Origin: Gentiana macrophylla
Taxonomy: Eukaryota; Streptophyta; Magnoliopsida; Gentianales; Gentianaceae
Assembly (NCBI GenBank): GCA_026214975.1
Contig: JAOBSW010000334.1
Coordinates: forward strand, 1 to 64,000
Reading direction: 5' to 3'
DNA length: 64,000 nucleotides
Shown: piece after piece, positions 23,340 to 35,400 of the stretch
Layout: each line of letters begins with the position of its first letter
How positions within the stretch are numbered: position 1 is the stretch's first letter
Translations under genes and position numbers: made by a program
The notes under the pieces: generated by a model
Seen by the model: only the letters and a program-made list of their open reading frames with translations
Databases searched by the model: none
Told to the model about the DNA's origin: nothing

Positions 23340-26156
23340 TCATTTTAATCTGTAATGATGAAACGGAGCATTAAACAAGGCCTTTGTTAGTGTGTCTGCA
23401 ACTTGATCACTAGAAGGGACATATTGAACTTTGATTATGCCTTTAAGGACCTGATCTCTAATGAAATGCACATCAATATCAATGTGTTTAGTCTTGGAAT
23501 GGTACACTGGATTTGAAGCTAGAGTTGTAGCTCGTGCATTGTCACACCACACCATTGGTGTCTTAGACAAGGACATATACATTTCTCCTGTCAGTTGACT
23601 CAGCCACATAATTTCGCAGACATGTTTGCCAAACTTCTGGATTCAGACTTTGTGCTAGAATTGGATACCACACTTTGTTTTCTTGAGCTCCAAGATATCA
23701 AACATTCACCCAGGTTGACACAATATTCAGCCACTGACTTCCTATCATACGTGCTATAAGCCCAGTCTGCATCAGAGTATCCATTCATGTGCAAAAGTAG
23801 ACTGGCTCTCAAATGTAGACCATAGTCCAGTGTTCCCTTAATGTATCTAAGTACCGCTTCTGAGCCTTCCAAAGTGATCGAGAGGTTGGCACATGCATAA
23901 ACTGACTCAAATGATTCACAACAAAACTAATGCCCGGTCTAGTAAGGGTCAAATACTGTAGTGCTCCGTTAATGCTCTTGTAGATATAGGGTTGGTCATA
24001 GGTTCTCCTTGCAGTGGTGTCAAGTAAGTCCCAGATGCCGTAGGTGTAGAACAAGGTTTCAATTTTCCCAAATCATTTTATTCTGTAGTTGAGCTGCATA
24101 GTGTTTTTGACTCAAGAACAATCCCGAGTCATCCTTGTGTGCCTCAATTCCTAGGAAATGAGACACAACTCCAAGACATTTGAGTGCAAACTTGCGATCC
24201 AGCTGATGTACAAACTTCGATATCAATTTTGAGAAATTCCTTGCTACAAGAATATCAGCTACATACACCAATACATACAACAGTTTAGTGCCATTCTTGA
24301 TAATAAACAAGGATGAGTCTGAATTTGATTGTTTGAATCCCCTGCCAATCAGGCTCTTGGTGCGTGTTTGATCCTATACATGGCATTTTTTTAGTTTACA
24401 TACATGATAGGGTTTCTGAGGATTTATAAATCCGTCTGGATGTGGCATGTATTGTGTCTCATGTAGGGGACCATTAAGGAAGACATTATTTATGCCTACC
24501 TGTCTAATTTGCCAATATAGGACACAACCAAGGTGAGTAAGATTCTAGTTGTAGTTGCCATAGCCACTGGACTGAAAGTCTCAATGAAATATACATCATA
24601 ATTTTACAGAAATCCCTTGGCCACCAACCTAGCTTTGTTATTGAGCATTGTCCCAGCATGTTTCGGTTTTACTTTAAATATCCATCTATTAGGCTCCATA
24701 TGGTATTTGTCTGATGGTGGGGAAAGTTCCTATGTATCATTCTTGCATAGTGTTTCATATTCCTCGTTCATTGCCTTTTTCCACTCAGGAATGGCAAGTG
24801 CTTCCGTTAGAAGGTTCACTAGAACTGATGGAAAGTCTTCTGCTGAGTAGGTTTTGGGTTTGAATATTCCAGATTTGGATCTGGTTTTCATAGGATGAGG
24901 TGGATGAAAATGTATAGTTCTTGGTAATGAGGGTTCTGGAACTTCAGTGTTTGAAATGGTTACAAGTGAGGATTCATTTGCAAGTGGTGAGCTTGGAATT
25001 TGACTGTGAATATGGTGAGTATCTGAGTAAATAGTAGGTCAAACATGGAGCAACTGATGTTGTGAATCAGATGGTTGAGGTTGAGTGACATGTGAGGAAT
25101 CAGTAATCATTTTGTTGCAAGTGGTGTCTGGTACATCTTTATCAAATCCTGTGATTGCTGAGGTATCAGGAACTGGGATAGCATAATCAACACTGGTTTG
25201 ACCATGAGGCATTGTTAGGATCAAACAAGGTTTTTGTAATGACTGCCCTCTGAGCCCAAGTTTGAACCTTCTTTAAAGGTAATTCTAATTCATTAAAGAT
25301 CACATCTCTAGATACATACATTTTACTTGATCATCTAGGCACTTCAACACTTTTTGATGAGGACTTTGACCAAGATAAACACACTTATTGATACGGAACT
25401 GAAATTTGACTTTATGATAATGTCTCAAATAGGGAAAGCAAGCATATACAAACATATGTCGCATGGTGTATTTGGGTTTCTTGGCCTATAATATTTCATA
25501 AGGGGACTGATGATTAAGGACTTTGGTTGGCAGAACATTGATGATGGCAACATCTTCTAGGAAATTGTGCCACTAGAACTTCGGAGGTGAGAAAGACTGA
25601 TCTAAGAGGGTTAATCAGTAATGTGTCTATGTTTCCTCTATACTCTTTTATTTTGGGCGTGAGCATGAGGACATTGATGTCTGAATTTGATCACATGTTG
25701 TACCAACAAGTCAGTGAAGGGTCTATACTCCCCTCCTCAATATAACTAAACTCATTTGATTTTCCTAGAGAATTGATTTTCAGTTAGATTTTTGAATTGA
25801 ACAAAAGTGGACAAGGATTGATTTGTGTTTTAAAGGATAGATCCAAGTGAATGCGAGTGATCGTCTATAAAATGCATGTAGTAGTTTGTACCATTTCGAG
25901 GATTGCATAAAGTGCGAGTCCCCATATGTCATTGTGGACAAAATAGGACATTCTTTGCATGAAATCTAGAAACAAAATATGGAAACATATTTCAAAGTTG
26001 ACAAGCATCACAAAATTTCAGATTTTCATTGACGAAAGGAACATTACAACCTTTTAGAATTCTTCCTAATCCATCACTAGAGGGGTGGCCATGTTCTCTT
26101 GTCGTTCACATGTTCTCTTGTCGTTCACAAAGCAATGAGAGACATTAAATTCTGTT
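23340..26156 (-). pseudogene. Ty1/copia integrase, reverse transcriptase and RNase H (copia B), broken
   Basis: In minus-strand order: integrase core and C-terminus (about 25250-26156; KCVYLGQSPHQKVLKC near 25340-25390), a variable linker (25039-25224), reverse transcriptase (about 24060-24900) and RNase H (23340-24050; WCDNARATTLASNPVYHSKT and KHIDIDVHFIRDQ). The catalytic YVDD reads YVAD (about 24230-24260), so the enzyme would be dead. Several frame changes occur, and a 19-base tandem duplication at 26091-26128 adds another. The element is cut at 26156 by another LTR; its gag, protease and 5' LTR are absent from this side. Confidence 0.88.
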
Positions 26157-26785
26157 GGGAAAGTTTATCGTGTATAGAGTGATTTACGGAACAGATCCGT
26201 GATTGGCGGAAGTAATTACGGAAAATAAAATCTGAAATTAAAGAACAGAAAAATAAAATCCATTTTCTTAAATAGATCTAAGACAATCACTATTGCAATA
26301 CATATCTGACTCGAAACGATAAAAAAATAAAAATACAATGCATAAAATAAAGGACTAGAGATCAAACCAAGGCGAGTAAGTTACTCTTTCCTCAAGACAA
26401 ATTGCTCCGGTATGGTGCACACGGTAGTAGCAACTGTCTGCCAAGATACAACGGCTTCACATCTCAGATTTAGAGGCACTTCGAAAACCCGAGTTTCAGT
26501 GAACTTACAGAGTACTCTGACTTTTCTTCGACTCAAAAACTAGAACTATATGAGAGACTTTTTGTGAAGAGAAAATTTGATGCTTTAACCTTCATCCATA
26601 GGGTTCTTTATATAGTGGAGAGGAGGAACCAATGCTCGAATATGATTGGCCTTATGACACAGGTCAGCCAACTTTTCCCTCAAGAAAAGTTATCTTGGCC
26701 GACCTCTATCCACGTTGGTGTTAGGACGACTTCATCGTTCAATGTGATTGGTCGGATGACACATCTATGAATTTTGATTGGTCGG
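26157..26785 (-). repeat. LTR fragment inserted in copia B
   Basis: Begins TGTTGGGAAAG exactly where copia integrase sequence stops. It carries a minus-strand TATA box (plus strand ctttatatagtg near 26607-26618). It is cut off at 26785 by the next LTR. Its family is not clear. Confidence 0.5.
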
Positions 26786-28161
26786 TGATGTCGCGCATTA
26801 TGTCGCTTATACTAGCAAGAAAACTAGGTCAAATTATAGCATAACAACGGTGAATCAAGGTCAATCCCACAGAGATAATGCAAACTCAATTATAAACAAA
26901 TCTACCCTAATTGAGAAGACAAATACGGTCATCGACCAACAATAACATAGAAAGAAACATGGTATTCCTCCCCATCCCCACCTATCTACTAACTTGGTGT
27001 AGTTAATCCTTATGTTTACTTCCCCACATAATTTCCCTGATTTAATCAAACGTATTATTTCAGTTTAGCTACGGGTGCAATCACCTAACCCTATCTACTT
27101 CCACTGTAAGGACAACAGACAATCTATATGCAACTAACCTCATTCGTTGGTTGTATTAGTTCATCATAATAAGTTTTAGAGATGCGGTTCAAGACCGAAA
27201 ACCTCCTAGCGACTATCGACTATGACTAGCACGTTCACAGGATCCATCAAGACTATGTCATAATTAACACTTCACCAACTTGATCCTTCATGTTAATTTA
27301 CGATATACGAATATTAGATTGGCTGGACTAAGTAATCATTTTAATTAATCTTGTCGATTAACGTAGGTGGCGCCGAATCTCCGTGATTAGGGGACACGAA
27401 AGTTAGCGTGATTAATCGGTAAAGAGCGCCGATTAATCGGGGCATGGGTTCCTATTCTCGAATCCACATTGCTTTGTTACGATCAATTCAAGTAAATTAT
27501 GGGGTTGTTACACATGCAGATTAACTATAACACGTAAATACAAGTAGATCTACCATAATAAAGACATAAAAGAACATTCAAAGCTTCATACCTTCAGTTA
27601 TGGAGATCTAGCTTGATCTACTCAAGCTAGAGATGGCACGGAGGGAAGGAAACCAAAAAATAAATCACCAAAGAACTAAGGAAAATTTTATTTCATGAAA
27701 TTCTATTAATGTATATGAAACGTTGTGAAAGCATATGTTTACATTGTATTCTGACACTTTATATAGACTCAATAGCCGAATTAAGACTCAATAAAACCCT
27801 AACCGACCTAGTAGATGCGGCAGACTTTGGTTCCTTGTCTTCCAAGACCTTGATTAATCGGCCAAATTTCTCGTCCATTTTTCTGGTAGATCTCTTCTTG
27901 GACTTCATACACTTGGCCCAATGCTCTCCTTTCGGTCCAGATCCATCCTCAGCTGCTCCGGATTGTAGTACATCTGAAAAACGTATAAAACAAGACCAAA
28001 CAGTACCAAATCCACACGATAATAACATAGATACAGAATCGTAAACCTAGGAACATGCACTTAACACATATTTCCTCATAATAATGAGCCTATCTATCTC
28101 ATATCAAGCATAATTCGGGGTGAATAAAGGTTAATTTAATGGTCGTATTTAAGCGCAATCA
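26786..28161 (-). repeat. 3' LTR of element I (gypsy-like, TGAT...ATCA group)
   Basis: Starts tgatgtcgcgc and ends gcgcaatca, followed by a polypurine tract at 28162. The minus-strand TATA box is at 27757-27766. The palindromic motif CGATTAATCGG or a close variant lies at 27410-27420 and 27430-27440 downstream of TATA and at 27851-27861 upstream. The block with tcaatcccacagagataatg near its start recurs in all LTRs of this group. Confidence 0.75.
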
Positions 28162-28178
28162 ACTACCCCCCACTTAGC
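28162..28178 (-). promoter_or_regulatory. Polypurine tract of element I
   Basis: Minus strand GCTAAGTGGGGGGTAGT directly precedes the 3' LTR. Confidence 0.75.
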
Positions 28179-29649
28179 TTTTGATTGTCCCGAGCAAAAA
28201 AAAAAAGCGGAAAGGAAACAATGCCTCACCTAGCAAGGATAAAAATCATGCCAGCTCATATCCATTAGTAACATATTAAACAATATTCATGCCATGAACC
28301 AATGTGTGTGTGCAATGACTCTCAAACAACAGTAACGCATACATAATCACATTATATCAACAAGGATTTTAGGCAAAACATATATCACACATCATTCCAT
28401 AAGTTCCCCATTAATCATCACTTACCAATGCATCAATGTGTCGTGTGATAAATCTTTTGTGATAGTGCGTTCAAGAAAAGAATGAAGTTATAGAGACCCC
28501 ACAATCCTTACTTATCAATGTGCACACTCGCTCCTCTTGATTTCAGACTTATGCAAACAACATGAAATCTTACTTGGGCTAGGCGGACTTGGGGACTGAG
28601 TATTACTCTTAGGTCCTCGTTTGTTTCTTTTTGTACGAGGGTCGTGCCCTTTTTGCTACGAGTTTGCTTGCCTCGCTGCCTTTATTATATATATTTTTCT
28701 CTTTTCTTTTTTTTTTTGGGCATATTTCTCACTCTTTTTTCGCTCTCTCTCGCAAGTCCGTTTTGTCCTGGTTTACCTTGTGCGGCATTCAAGTTGCTAC
28801 CATCATCCAACAACAATTGATTAAAGTATATCCACCAACAAATATCGATTCCCGGTCTAGGATAACTCTTCATCTCATCTAAATACTTCTCACTTAGATT
28901 ATGTGCTCAAAAGTTGAATGCAATTGGAAATATAACAATTAATAAGTCGCTACTTCATGCACATAACACATGCTCATTCTTCCATACTAAATTGAATAAT
29001 GCGTCATCTATACTACGTACTGAAGAATTGAGTCATACATGCTTAAAAAGGTGGTTCATAAACAGAATATTTGGCTAATACGTCACTACTTCAGAAGTGG
29101 ACATGACTCTCTCCTACCCTTTGTGGAGCAAGGATGTAATTAGTGAGCTCAACTCTTTTTTCACTTAAAACGAATCAAATTTTATGTGGTGAAAAGTGCA
29201 TCAAAGAGAATCAAGATAATCAAGCATATAATGTTAAAAAGCTAAGAGACGCTCACCCTCCACTTAATCGAAACATTTTCCCTAATGAGAAGATGAAAAT
29301 AGAAAACAAAAAAGGAACTTAGCTTCGTTAAGGGCGGAGCAAAGAAAAAGAAATGGATTTCCAATAATTGCAATGGGCGTCATAGAAGAAGTCCTCAAAA
29401 AATCTGTACTAAATAACTCGAACAATCCAAGAGAAGAAACTCGGGTGACAATAACCGTATAATAAAAATGCGGCAGTAATAGAGAAATAACATAACTCCA
29501 AAACAGTTTAAGCCGACAAAATCATTATATTATTAATAAAAGTCTGACACCATACTAGATGGGAAAATAAAATTAATAAAAACAAAAACAAAAATAAAAA
29601 TACTACAATGGAAAATAACAACAAGAAAAAAGAAATAAACTAGTCCTCA
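28179..29649 (-). other. Element I 3' non-coding region
   Basis: About 1.5 kb with no gene. It shares a block (about 28290-28480) with 48.26-48.49 kb in opposite orientation. It has an A-run near 28195-28205 and AT-rich simple sequence near 29560-29640. Confidence 0.6.
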
Positions 29650-30752
29650 TCAAAATATTCCTCCAGCCCTCACGTAAAGTTCCCGAGGTTCATAACCGGG
29701 AGGTGGTCCAGAACTGGATGCAGCTGCTGCAGAAGAGGATGCTCCGTGAAGTGGGGCAGTTCTTGGTGGTGGGGTTGAAGGAGGAATGCCTAAGAAGTCC
29801 ATCATACGATCCATCTTGCGATGCAAACCCACAATCTCTCTCGCATTCTCCTCTATCAGAGCTCTCTGAGATCGAGTCCCCTCATGAACCGGAGTGCGCT
29901 CTCTCTTCTCTCTGATCCACTCGTCTAGGTGCTCGTGAAACCGACTGTTAGCTTATCTTAGGCTCAGGATCTTCCCAATTGTCATTGACTAGAACCGGAA
30001 CCTCATTCTCCACAGCGAACATATCTATCATCGGGCCATAAGGCACCAGCTCTCGCTCGGACTCATCAGCAATATCCTGAATGCGGTTGTTCATCAGGAC
30101 GCCGATGTTAATTGGAGATTTCTGTTCCAGGAAGAACATCAACTCTGCCGCTTTGGTGTAACAGAGGCCATATGCTTGGTCGGCAGAAAGCGGGACATGC
30201 TAATCTGTTCAGCATCTTCCTATCCCAAGATAGGTCATTCTCCAGGAAAATGGTTGGGACTCCCATCGGATTTCTCTTCCATACCACCCCAAAGTAGTCA
30301 GCAATCATTTGCATCCTCTATAGACCATTAACATTGGAGGATGATGTATACTCCTCCGGTCCCACAGGTGGGTTGCGCACCCCATAATATTCATTGATCT
30401 GTTCGATGGTGAAATCAATCTTCAACCCTCAGACCATAGCAAATGTAGCTCCTGGTTTGTGGGATAAATAGGCATAGAACTCTCGCACCACCATAGCATT
30501 GAACCGGCTTGGTGCCTCCGCCATAACAAGAATGTCATGATACTTCATGGCTCTAGGAAAGATAGTGCCACAATCCTCCAAGTCGATACCGCGCTCTCGG
30601 GCATCATGCCGGCCATTCCAATGACCTCGGAATGACTCGTAGATCTCCAATGAATCGATTTTCTCAACCCCGTCTATCAAAGGGTTAGCATCACCATAGA
30701 TAACCCGATGACCGCTTGGGCGACGAACAGTTCTGCTGCATTTCGGACCCAT
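29650..30752 (-). pseudogene. Element I protein, resembles 'putative plant transposon protein' family (PF20167-like)
   Basis: One minus-strand gene of about 360 codons can be followed through several stops. The 5' part (30429-30752) contains GIDLEDCGTIFPRAMKYHD and APSRFNAMVVREFYAYLS. An in-frame TGA follows AMV where family members have Arg (CGA to TGA), then GLKIDFT continues. A TAG follows shortly before RMQMIADYFGVVW, and the C-terminus runs to 29650 with a PPP/Ser/Ala-rich tail (STPPPRTAPLHGASSSAAAASS, interrupted). The FPRAMKYHD and VREFYA wording fits the Pfam family found in plant LTR elements lacking ordinary pol. Its molecular function is unknown. The assignment rests on motif memory, not a search. 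Confidence 0.6.
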
Positions 30753-31435
30753 GAATGCTGATAACTGAGATTTCTAGCTTGCTGGGGAAAAAAACAACCC
30801 TCGATTAATCGGCGGACCAAAATTTTGATTCTTTTTCAAACAGAGTCATTGATGATGGAACATGATGAATGGCAAAGCAACAACAATGTTCTGATAGCAC
30901 ATCACAACAACAGAGAATGGAAAAAGGGTTTTTAGGTGTTTGAGATGGTGGATAATGGAAAGGAAATGGTTAATAGTGGTGGTGGTAATGGTGGTGATGG
31001 GTGCCAAGATTTATGAAGAGGAAAAGAAGGGGAGAAATTTGTGATGAAGATATATGAAGAAGAATGGTGATGAATGGGTGTTTAAATAGGAAAAATGGAA
31101 GGAGATGGAAGGGTTTAGTGGGATAGTGGGAGAGGAGTAATGGTGGTGAGGGGATTAAGGTGTGATTGATGGGATTGAGGAGGTGGAGTAATGGTGGAGT
31201 GTGGGAAAGGAGGAAATGATGGAAAAGAGGGAAAAGAGGGGCGGTTGCTCTGACTGGGGGCTGACCGATGCAACACGTGTCCTTCACGTGTCATCGAAGG
31301 GTCGGATCTTAAACCTGACACGCAGAAATCGATAAAACCTAGCTCAATGAATCAGACCGGATGCCCGATTAATCGTGTTCAACTTTTTTTTTCCAGATTT
31401 TCTTATTTCCTGTTCTGCACACCTTTGATCGCGTG
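30753..31435 (-). other. Element I 5' leader, strongly strand-asymmetric
   Basis: Between the element I gene and the next LTR. The plus strand is very G/A-rich from about 30905 to 31250 (many ggtggt, ggaaagg and gggag words). The palindromic motif CGATTAATCG recurs at about 30802-30812 and 31368-31377, as in the LTR at 26786-28161. A minus-strand Pro/Leu/His-rich frame here is a by-product of the base bias. No standard primer site is visible at 31430. Confidence 0.55.
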
Positions 31436-32863
31436 TAAGTCACTAACGTTGATATTACTAGCAATAATACTAGGTACATCGTAGTATAGTAAATGCGAGT
31501 CAAGTTCGATCCCACAGAGACAATGCACCTATAAGTATAAACGATTCTAACCTAATTAAGAAGCAACATAGAGGCGGTCAATGACCAACAATAACATAAA
31601 AGAAAAGAAACATGGTATTCCTCTCCTTCTCCTCACCGATTTACTAACTTGGATTAGTTAATCGTTATGTTTACTTCCCCACATAATTTCCATAAATTAA
31701 TCGTGAGCTTTAGTTTTAATTATCATTATCATCAGCTACGGGTGCAATTCCTACTCCTATCTACTCTGACAATGACAGTAGACAATCTATATGCAAGCTA
31801 CCCTCCTTAATTGGTCCGTAATAGCCCATACGCATAAAGAACTAGAATTACCAATATTGAGCGCTAACTCATACCGCTAACCCACCTAGACAGCTGTCGA
31901 CATTGACCAGCACGTTCCTAGGGCCCATTCTAGACTATGTCTTAATTAACACTTCACTAACAGTCCTTCATGTTAATTTATGATTACAATAAGCAGATTG
32001 GCCAGATCTAACCTACTGTTAATGAAACATGTCGATCAACGTAGCTGTAGTGAATCCAGTTTTAGGTTTTCTAAATATTGCCTCAGTAAACCGGTATAGA
32101 CCGCCGGGTTACCGGGGGCAGCTTTTCCTAATTTCTGGATCTACATTGCTCAATACGATTAAAATAAGTAAATTATGGGGTCTTTAAACTTGCAAATTAA
32201 CTAAAACATATATATACGAACAGATCTACCATATTGAAGACAATAAAAGAACGTTCAAAGCTTCATACCTTCAACAATGGAGATCTAGCTCGGTCTACTC
32301 AAGCTAGAGATTATGGAAGAAGGGAGGAAACCCAAAATAACTCTCCAAAGCTCAAGAAAACTTTATTTCTTCAAAAGTGTATAATGTAATTGATAAGATA
32401 TGAGATTGTATACAATAATATGTAAACGCGGCCTTATATAGATACAATAACCGACTTAAGACTCTCTAAAACCCTAACCGACCTAGATAATGCGGCAGAA
32501 TATGTTTCGTGTCGAAAAAGTCGCCGGTTTACCGGGCCTAGCCTTCGGGATACCGGGCCTACTTTTCCTCTCTTTCTTCAGCAGGCTTCTGCTTGGACTT
32601 AAATCACTTGGCCCAATGTAATTCTTTTGGTTCATATCCATTCTCCAATGCTCCAGATCTGGTACATCCTATAAAACATGGAAAACGAGACAAAACAGTA
32701 CCAAATCTTCGAGAAAATAGCATAAATGGAAAATTACGATCCTGGAAACACTCACATAGCATTTAACATATATTCCATATAATAACGAGCCTATTTATCC
32801 TCTCTTGAGCAGAATTCGGGGTGAATATAGGTATAATTATTGGTACCATTTAGAGCGTTATCA
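31436..32863 (-). repeat. LTR of a sibling element (element II, TGAT...ATCA group)
   Basis: Starts tgatcgcgtgtaagtc and ends gagcgttatca. The TATA box is at 32433-32441 (minus strand). It aligns by eye with the LTR at 26786-28161, but the motif is different: CCGGGTTACCGGG at 32104-32116, CCGGTTTACCGGG at 32524-32536 and CGGGATACCGGG at 32546-32557. Because motif and sequence differ, it is not the partner LTR of element I. Confidence 0.7.
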
Positions 32864-33091
32864 GCTACCACTCACTTAGCTTTTGATCGTCCCGAGCAAA
32901 AAGGCGAAAAGAAAACAACACCCCTGATCAATATACAAGTTAATTAAAAACAACTATGCCTCACAAAGTCAAGATCAAGATTATGACACTCGTATCCATC
33001 TGTAACGCATTAAACACTATTCACATCATGAGCCAATTGTGTGTGCAATAACTTTCACAACCGCTTAGTAAAGCAGACAATCTCACATTAT
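32864..33091 (-). other. Element II internal fragment
   Basis: Begins with a degenerate polypurine tract (plus strand gctaccactcacttagc). It continues with sequence like that at 28179-28350 of element I, then stops where the next LTR begins. Confidence 0.6.
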
Positions 33092-33948
33092 TGATGACGT
33101 AGATCAAGTAATAAAATACTTGACTACCATAAACCAATACTAGCAAGAGGACTAGGCCCATCGTAGTATAGTTATAGTGAATCAAGGTCGATCCCACAGG
33201 GAACCAATTGTGGGTCATTTCATATATAAACAATTAATTATACATGTCAAGGACATAAAGGCGATCTACGACCAACATAGGACAAGAAAAGGTAAAGGAC
33301 TCGACGCGACACAACACAAATAACGTAATTAACCTCCCAATTATAGTCTTTATCGTTTGGACCTACACAATCTATATAACAAACAAGACTTATTAACTAT
33401 CAATCCGTTTGTATCTCTTTTGAATTGGCTACGGGAGTCATCCTCTTAAACTTGAATTAGCACCGGTTAGGTTGCTAGATCAGTGTGCTACATTACGTGA
33501 CTTCACCTTTTGGGTATCCATCTCATATAACTTGCACGCTTACGACACTAAGGATGCCGATATTAATCGTACACACCTCGCGTCTGGGCAACATTCCTAT
33601 GATTAGGCGTACTTCTAAGCGATTACTCAAGCTCTCGTCCAACTAGCAATTACCGAGTTATAGTCTCATGCTAATCTACGACGTACGTATAACCAGGTGC
33701 ATGCAATTCCCGAATATAAACCTACCTAGATAACGCTGAACGTCCGTGAAGAGCAATTCATAAGCCTACCTAAGAGTTTTATATTGGTATTTCCTTTTTA
33801 CACGTTTTAATTAAACTAAGCGAGTAACGTAACCATAGCCATACCTACTGAGATAATAAATTCTATTAAGTTAACCTAACCATAAAGACGTGGCTATTTA
33901 ACGGATGAAAACAGGGCTCGGTCGACCGAACAGGTTGGCTCGGTCGAC
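33092..33948 (-). repeat. LTR of element III, part 1 (interrupted by Gypsy-2)
   Basis: Starts tgatgacgtagatc and contains the group block tcgatcccacaggg. CTCGGTCGACCGA lies at 33917-33929 and a second copy is cut at 33948 by Gypsy-2. It continues at 45295. Confidence 0.8.
33944..33948. repeat. Target-site duplication of Gypsy-2 (left)
   Basis: TCGAC, repeated at 45290-45294. It is the centre of a CGGTCGACCG palindrome. Confidence 0.9.
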
Positions 33949-34408
33949 TGTTAACGGTGATTTTTTACGATATATATGATATTATTCCGTAGCGATTTCC
34001 TTCGTATTTTAGTAATTTTTATAGAAAATTACATGTTAAATGGATTTATTGAAAGAATGACGTTTGAAGATGTCTAAGTGCAAAATCGAGCTTATTACGT
34101 GTTTTTATCGATGATTTTTCCATCAATATATATGGTTCTACATTTTCCATGTTTCTATCACCTTGTAGGTACATTTATATGGCATGGAAGGAGTTAAAAC
34201 GATGTTTAACTGAAGATTAAATGCATGGGACGGGCGTCTTGTCCAGCTCGGCTCGACTCGAAGAAATTTACTTAAAGTGAACGAGCGTCCACCCTACCAG
34301 ACGCAAGCGTCCGTAAGAAGATCGAAAGGATAGACTTGGAATTATCTTTATTTTTATTTATTAGGGTTTAGACTTGCTAATAATAAAACCCTAAGTCGGC
34401 AAAATAAG

Positions 34409-34418
34409 TTATAAAAGG
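34409..34418 (+). promoter_or_regulatory. TATA box of Gypsy-2 5' LTR
   Basis: ttataaaagg, followed after about 30 bases by the likely transcript start. The same box is at 44331-44340 in the other LTR. Confidence 0.65.
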
Positions 34419-34490
34419 AGAGGCATCAGCAGAAAACGAAGGACAATTCATCCTGGAGAAAAGCTGCAGCACAGAAACCGAGAAGAGGCA

Positions 34491-34528
34491 CACTCGGTCG
34501 ACCGAGTGCTCCTGCTCGGTCGACCGAG
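34491..34528 (+). promoter_or_regulatory. Paired CTCGGTCGACCGAG palindromes
   Basis: Two near-perfect palindromes 75-120 bases downstream of the TATA box, so in the transcribed part of the LTR. The sister LTR has CTCGGTCGACCGAG and CTCGATCGACCGAG at 44411-44447. They could bind a dimeric protein or fold as RNA hairpins (inference). Confidence 0.6.
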
Positions 34529-35383
34529 CCATATTTTTTTATTTTTTTTATTTTTTTTATTTTGTTTGTTCGATCCTGGAGATGAGCTGAGCAAGTCCTG
34601 AACAAGCATGTGAAACCGATCGTGCAGCGTTTTGATTTCGAATCTTGGATGTTTTGTGAGTTTTAAATAAAGTTTGTATCTTTATTATGATTTTACATTT
34701 ATTACGCAATTATATCGATGGATTGTTGCTTATTGATGTTTAACGTTTGATGAGAATCGTTGTTAGACCTAGATCACCGTAGTAAAGATTGGACTTTTAA
34801 CCTATAAATAACGAGAGTTGCTAGGTTAAATTTCTAGGTTGCTAGATTGAATAAATCTTACACCTTGTTATGGAAGCGTTAATCTTTAAGATCGAGAGAT
34901 GAAAGATTAATAGGCGAATTATCTACGAGAGTAGAAATTCATACCTTTGATAGGTGAACCACAATCTTTATTAAATCTTCACTAAACGATCTAGGGTAGA
35001 AATTGAGAGTTGCGAGATAGGTGGATCATTGCTTGTTCCTCGTTAAAATTAATTGAAATTATCTTTGTGCCTTGTTCTTCGTTGTTTTCTTAGAAGTTTG
35101 CTTTTTTTTAGTTAATAGAATTAGTTATTTTAGGTTCGTAATCATATTTCACGGCTTTGGGTGACAATCCTCTGTCGGATTTATTTTCCGTTTTAGTTTA
35201 GGTTTAGTAATAAATAGTAGTGACAATTTTAGAAGAATTAATAAGAACTAGATTAAACAACCTCGATTCCCTGAGATCGACTCCGGTATTAATCGCTATG
35301 CTGCGATCCCTACACTTGGGGTATACCGGATTTATAAATTTTATTACTTGTTGTTTTCATAGATAAAATCCGTGACAAGTTTT

Positions 35384-35400
35384 TGGCGCCGTTGCCGGGG
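35384..35400 (+). promoter_or_regulatory. Primer binding site of Gypsy-2 (tRNA-Asp type)
   Basis: tggcgccgttgccgggg, the standard Athila primer site, 6 bases after the 5' LTR. Confidence 0.92.

Larger units (their letters stand above)
33949..35377 (+). repeat. Gypsy-2 5' LTR
   Basis: 1429 bases. TATA box ttataaaagg at 34409-34418. Upstream of it: GACGGGCGTC (34229-34238), GAACGAGCGTCC (34279-34290) and GACGCAAGCGTC (34300-34311). Downstream: the palindrome CACTCGGTCGACCGAGTG (34491-34508) and CTCGGTCGACCGAG (34515-34528). Confidence 0.95.

Noticed and set aside
30970..31321. Pro/Leu/His-rich minus-strand frames before element I gene
   Set aside because: They follow from the strand base bias of the leader and lack any motif.
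26786..32863. Treating LTRs 26786-28161 and 31436-32863 as the two LTRs of one element
   Set aside because: They differ in motif and sequence, no matching target duplication was seen, and a fresh polypurine tract follows the second one. They are better read as sibling families in series.
35384..35400. Possible tRNA gene (also 12309-12323 and 57002-57018)
   Set aside because: Only the 3' acceptor complement is present and no cloverleaf surrounds it; these are primer binding sites.
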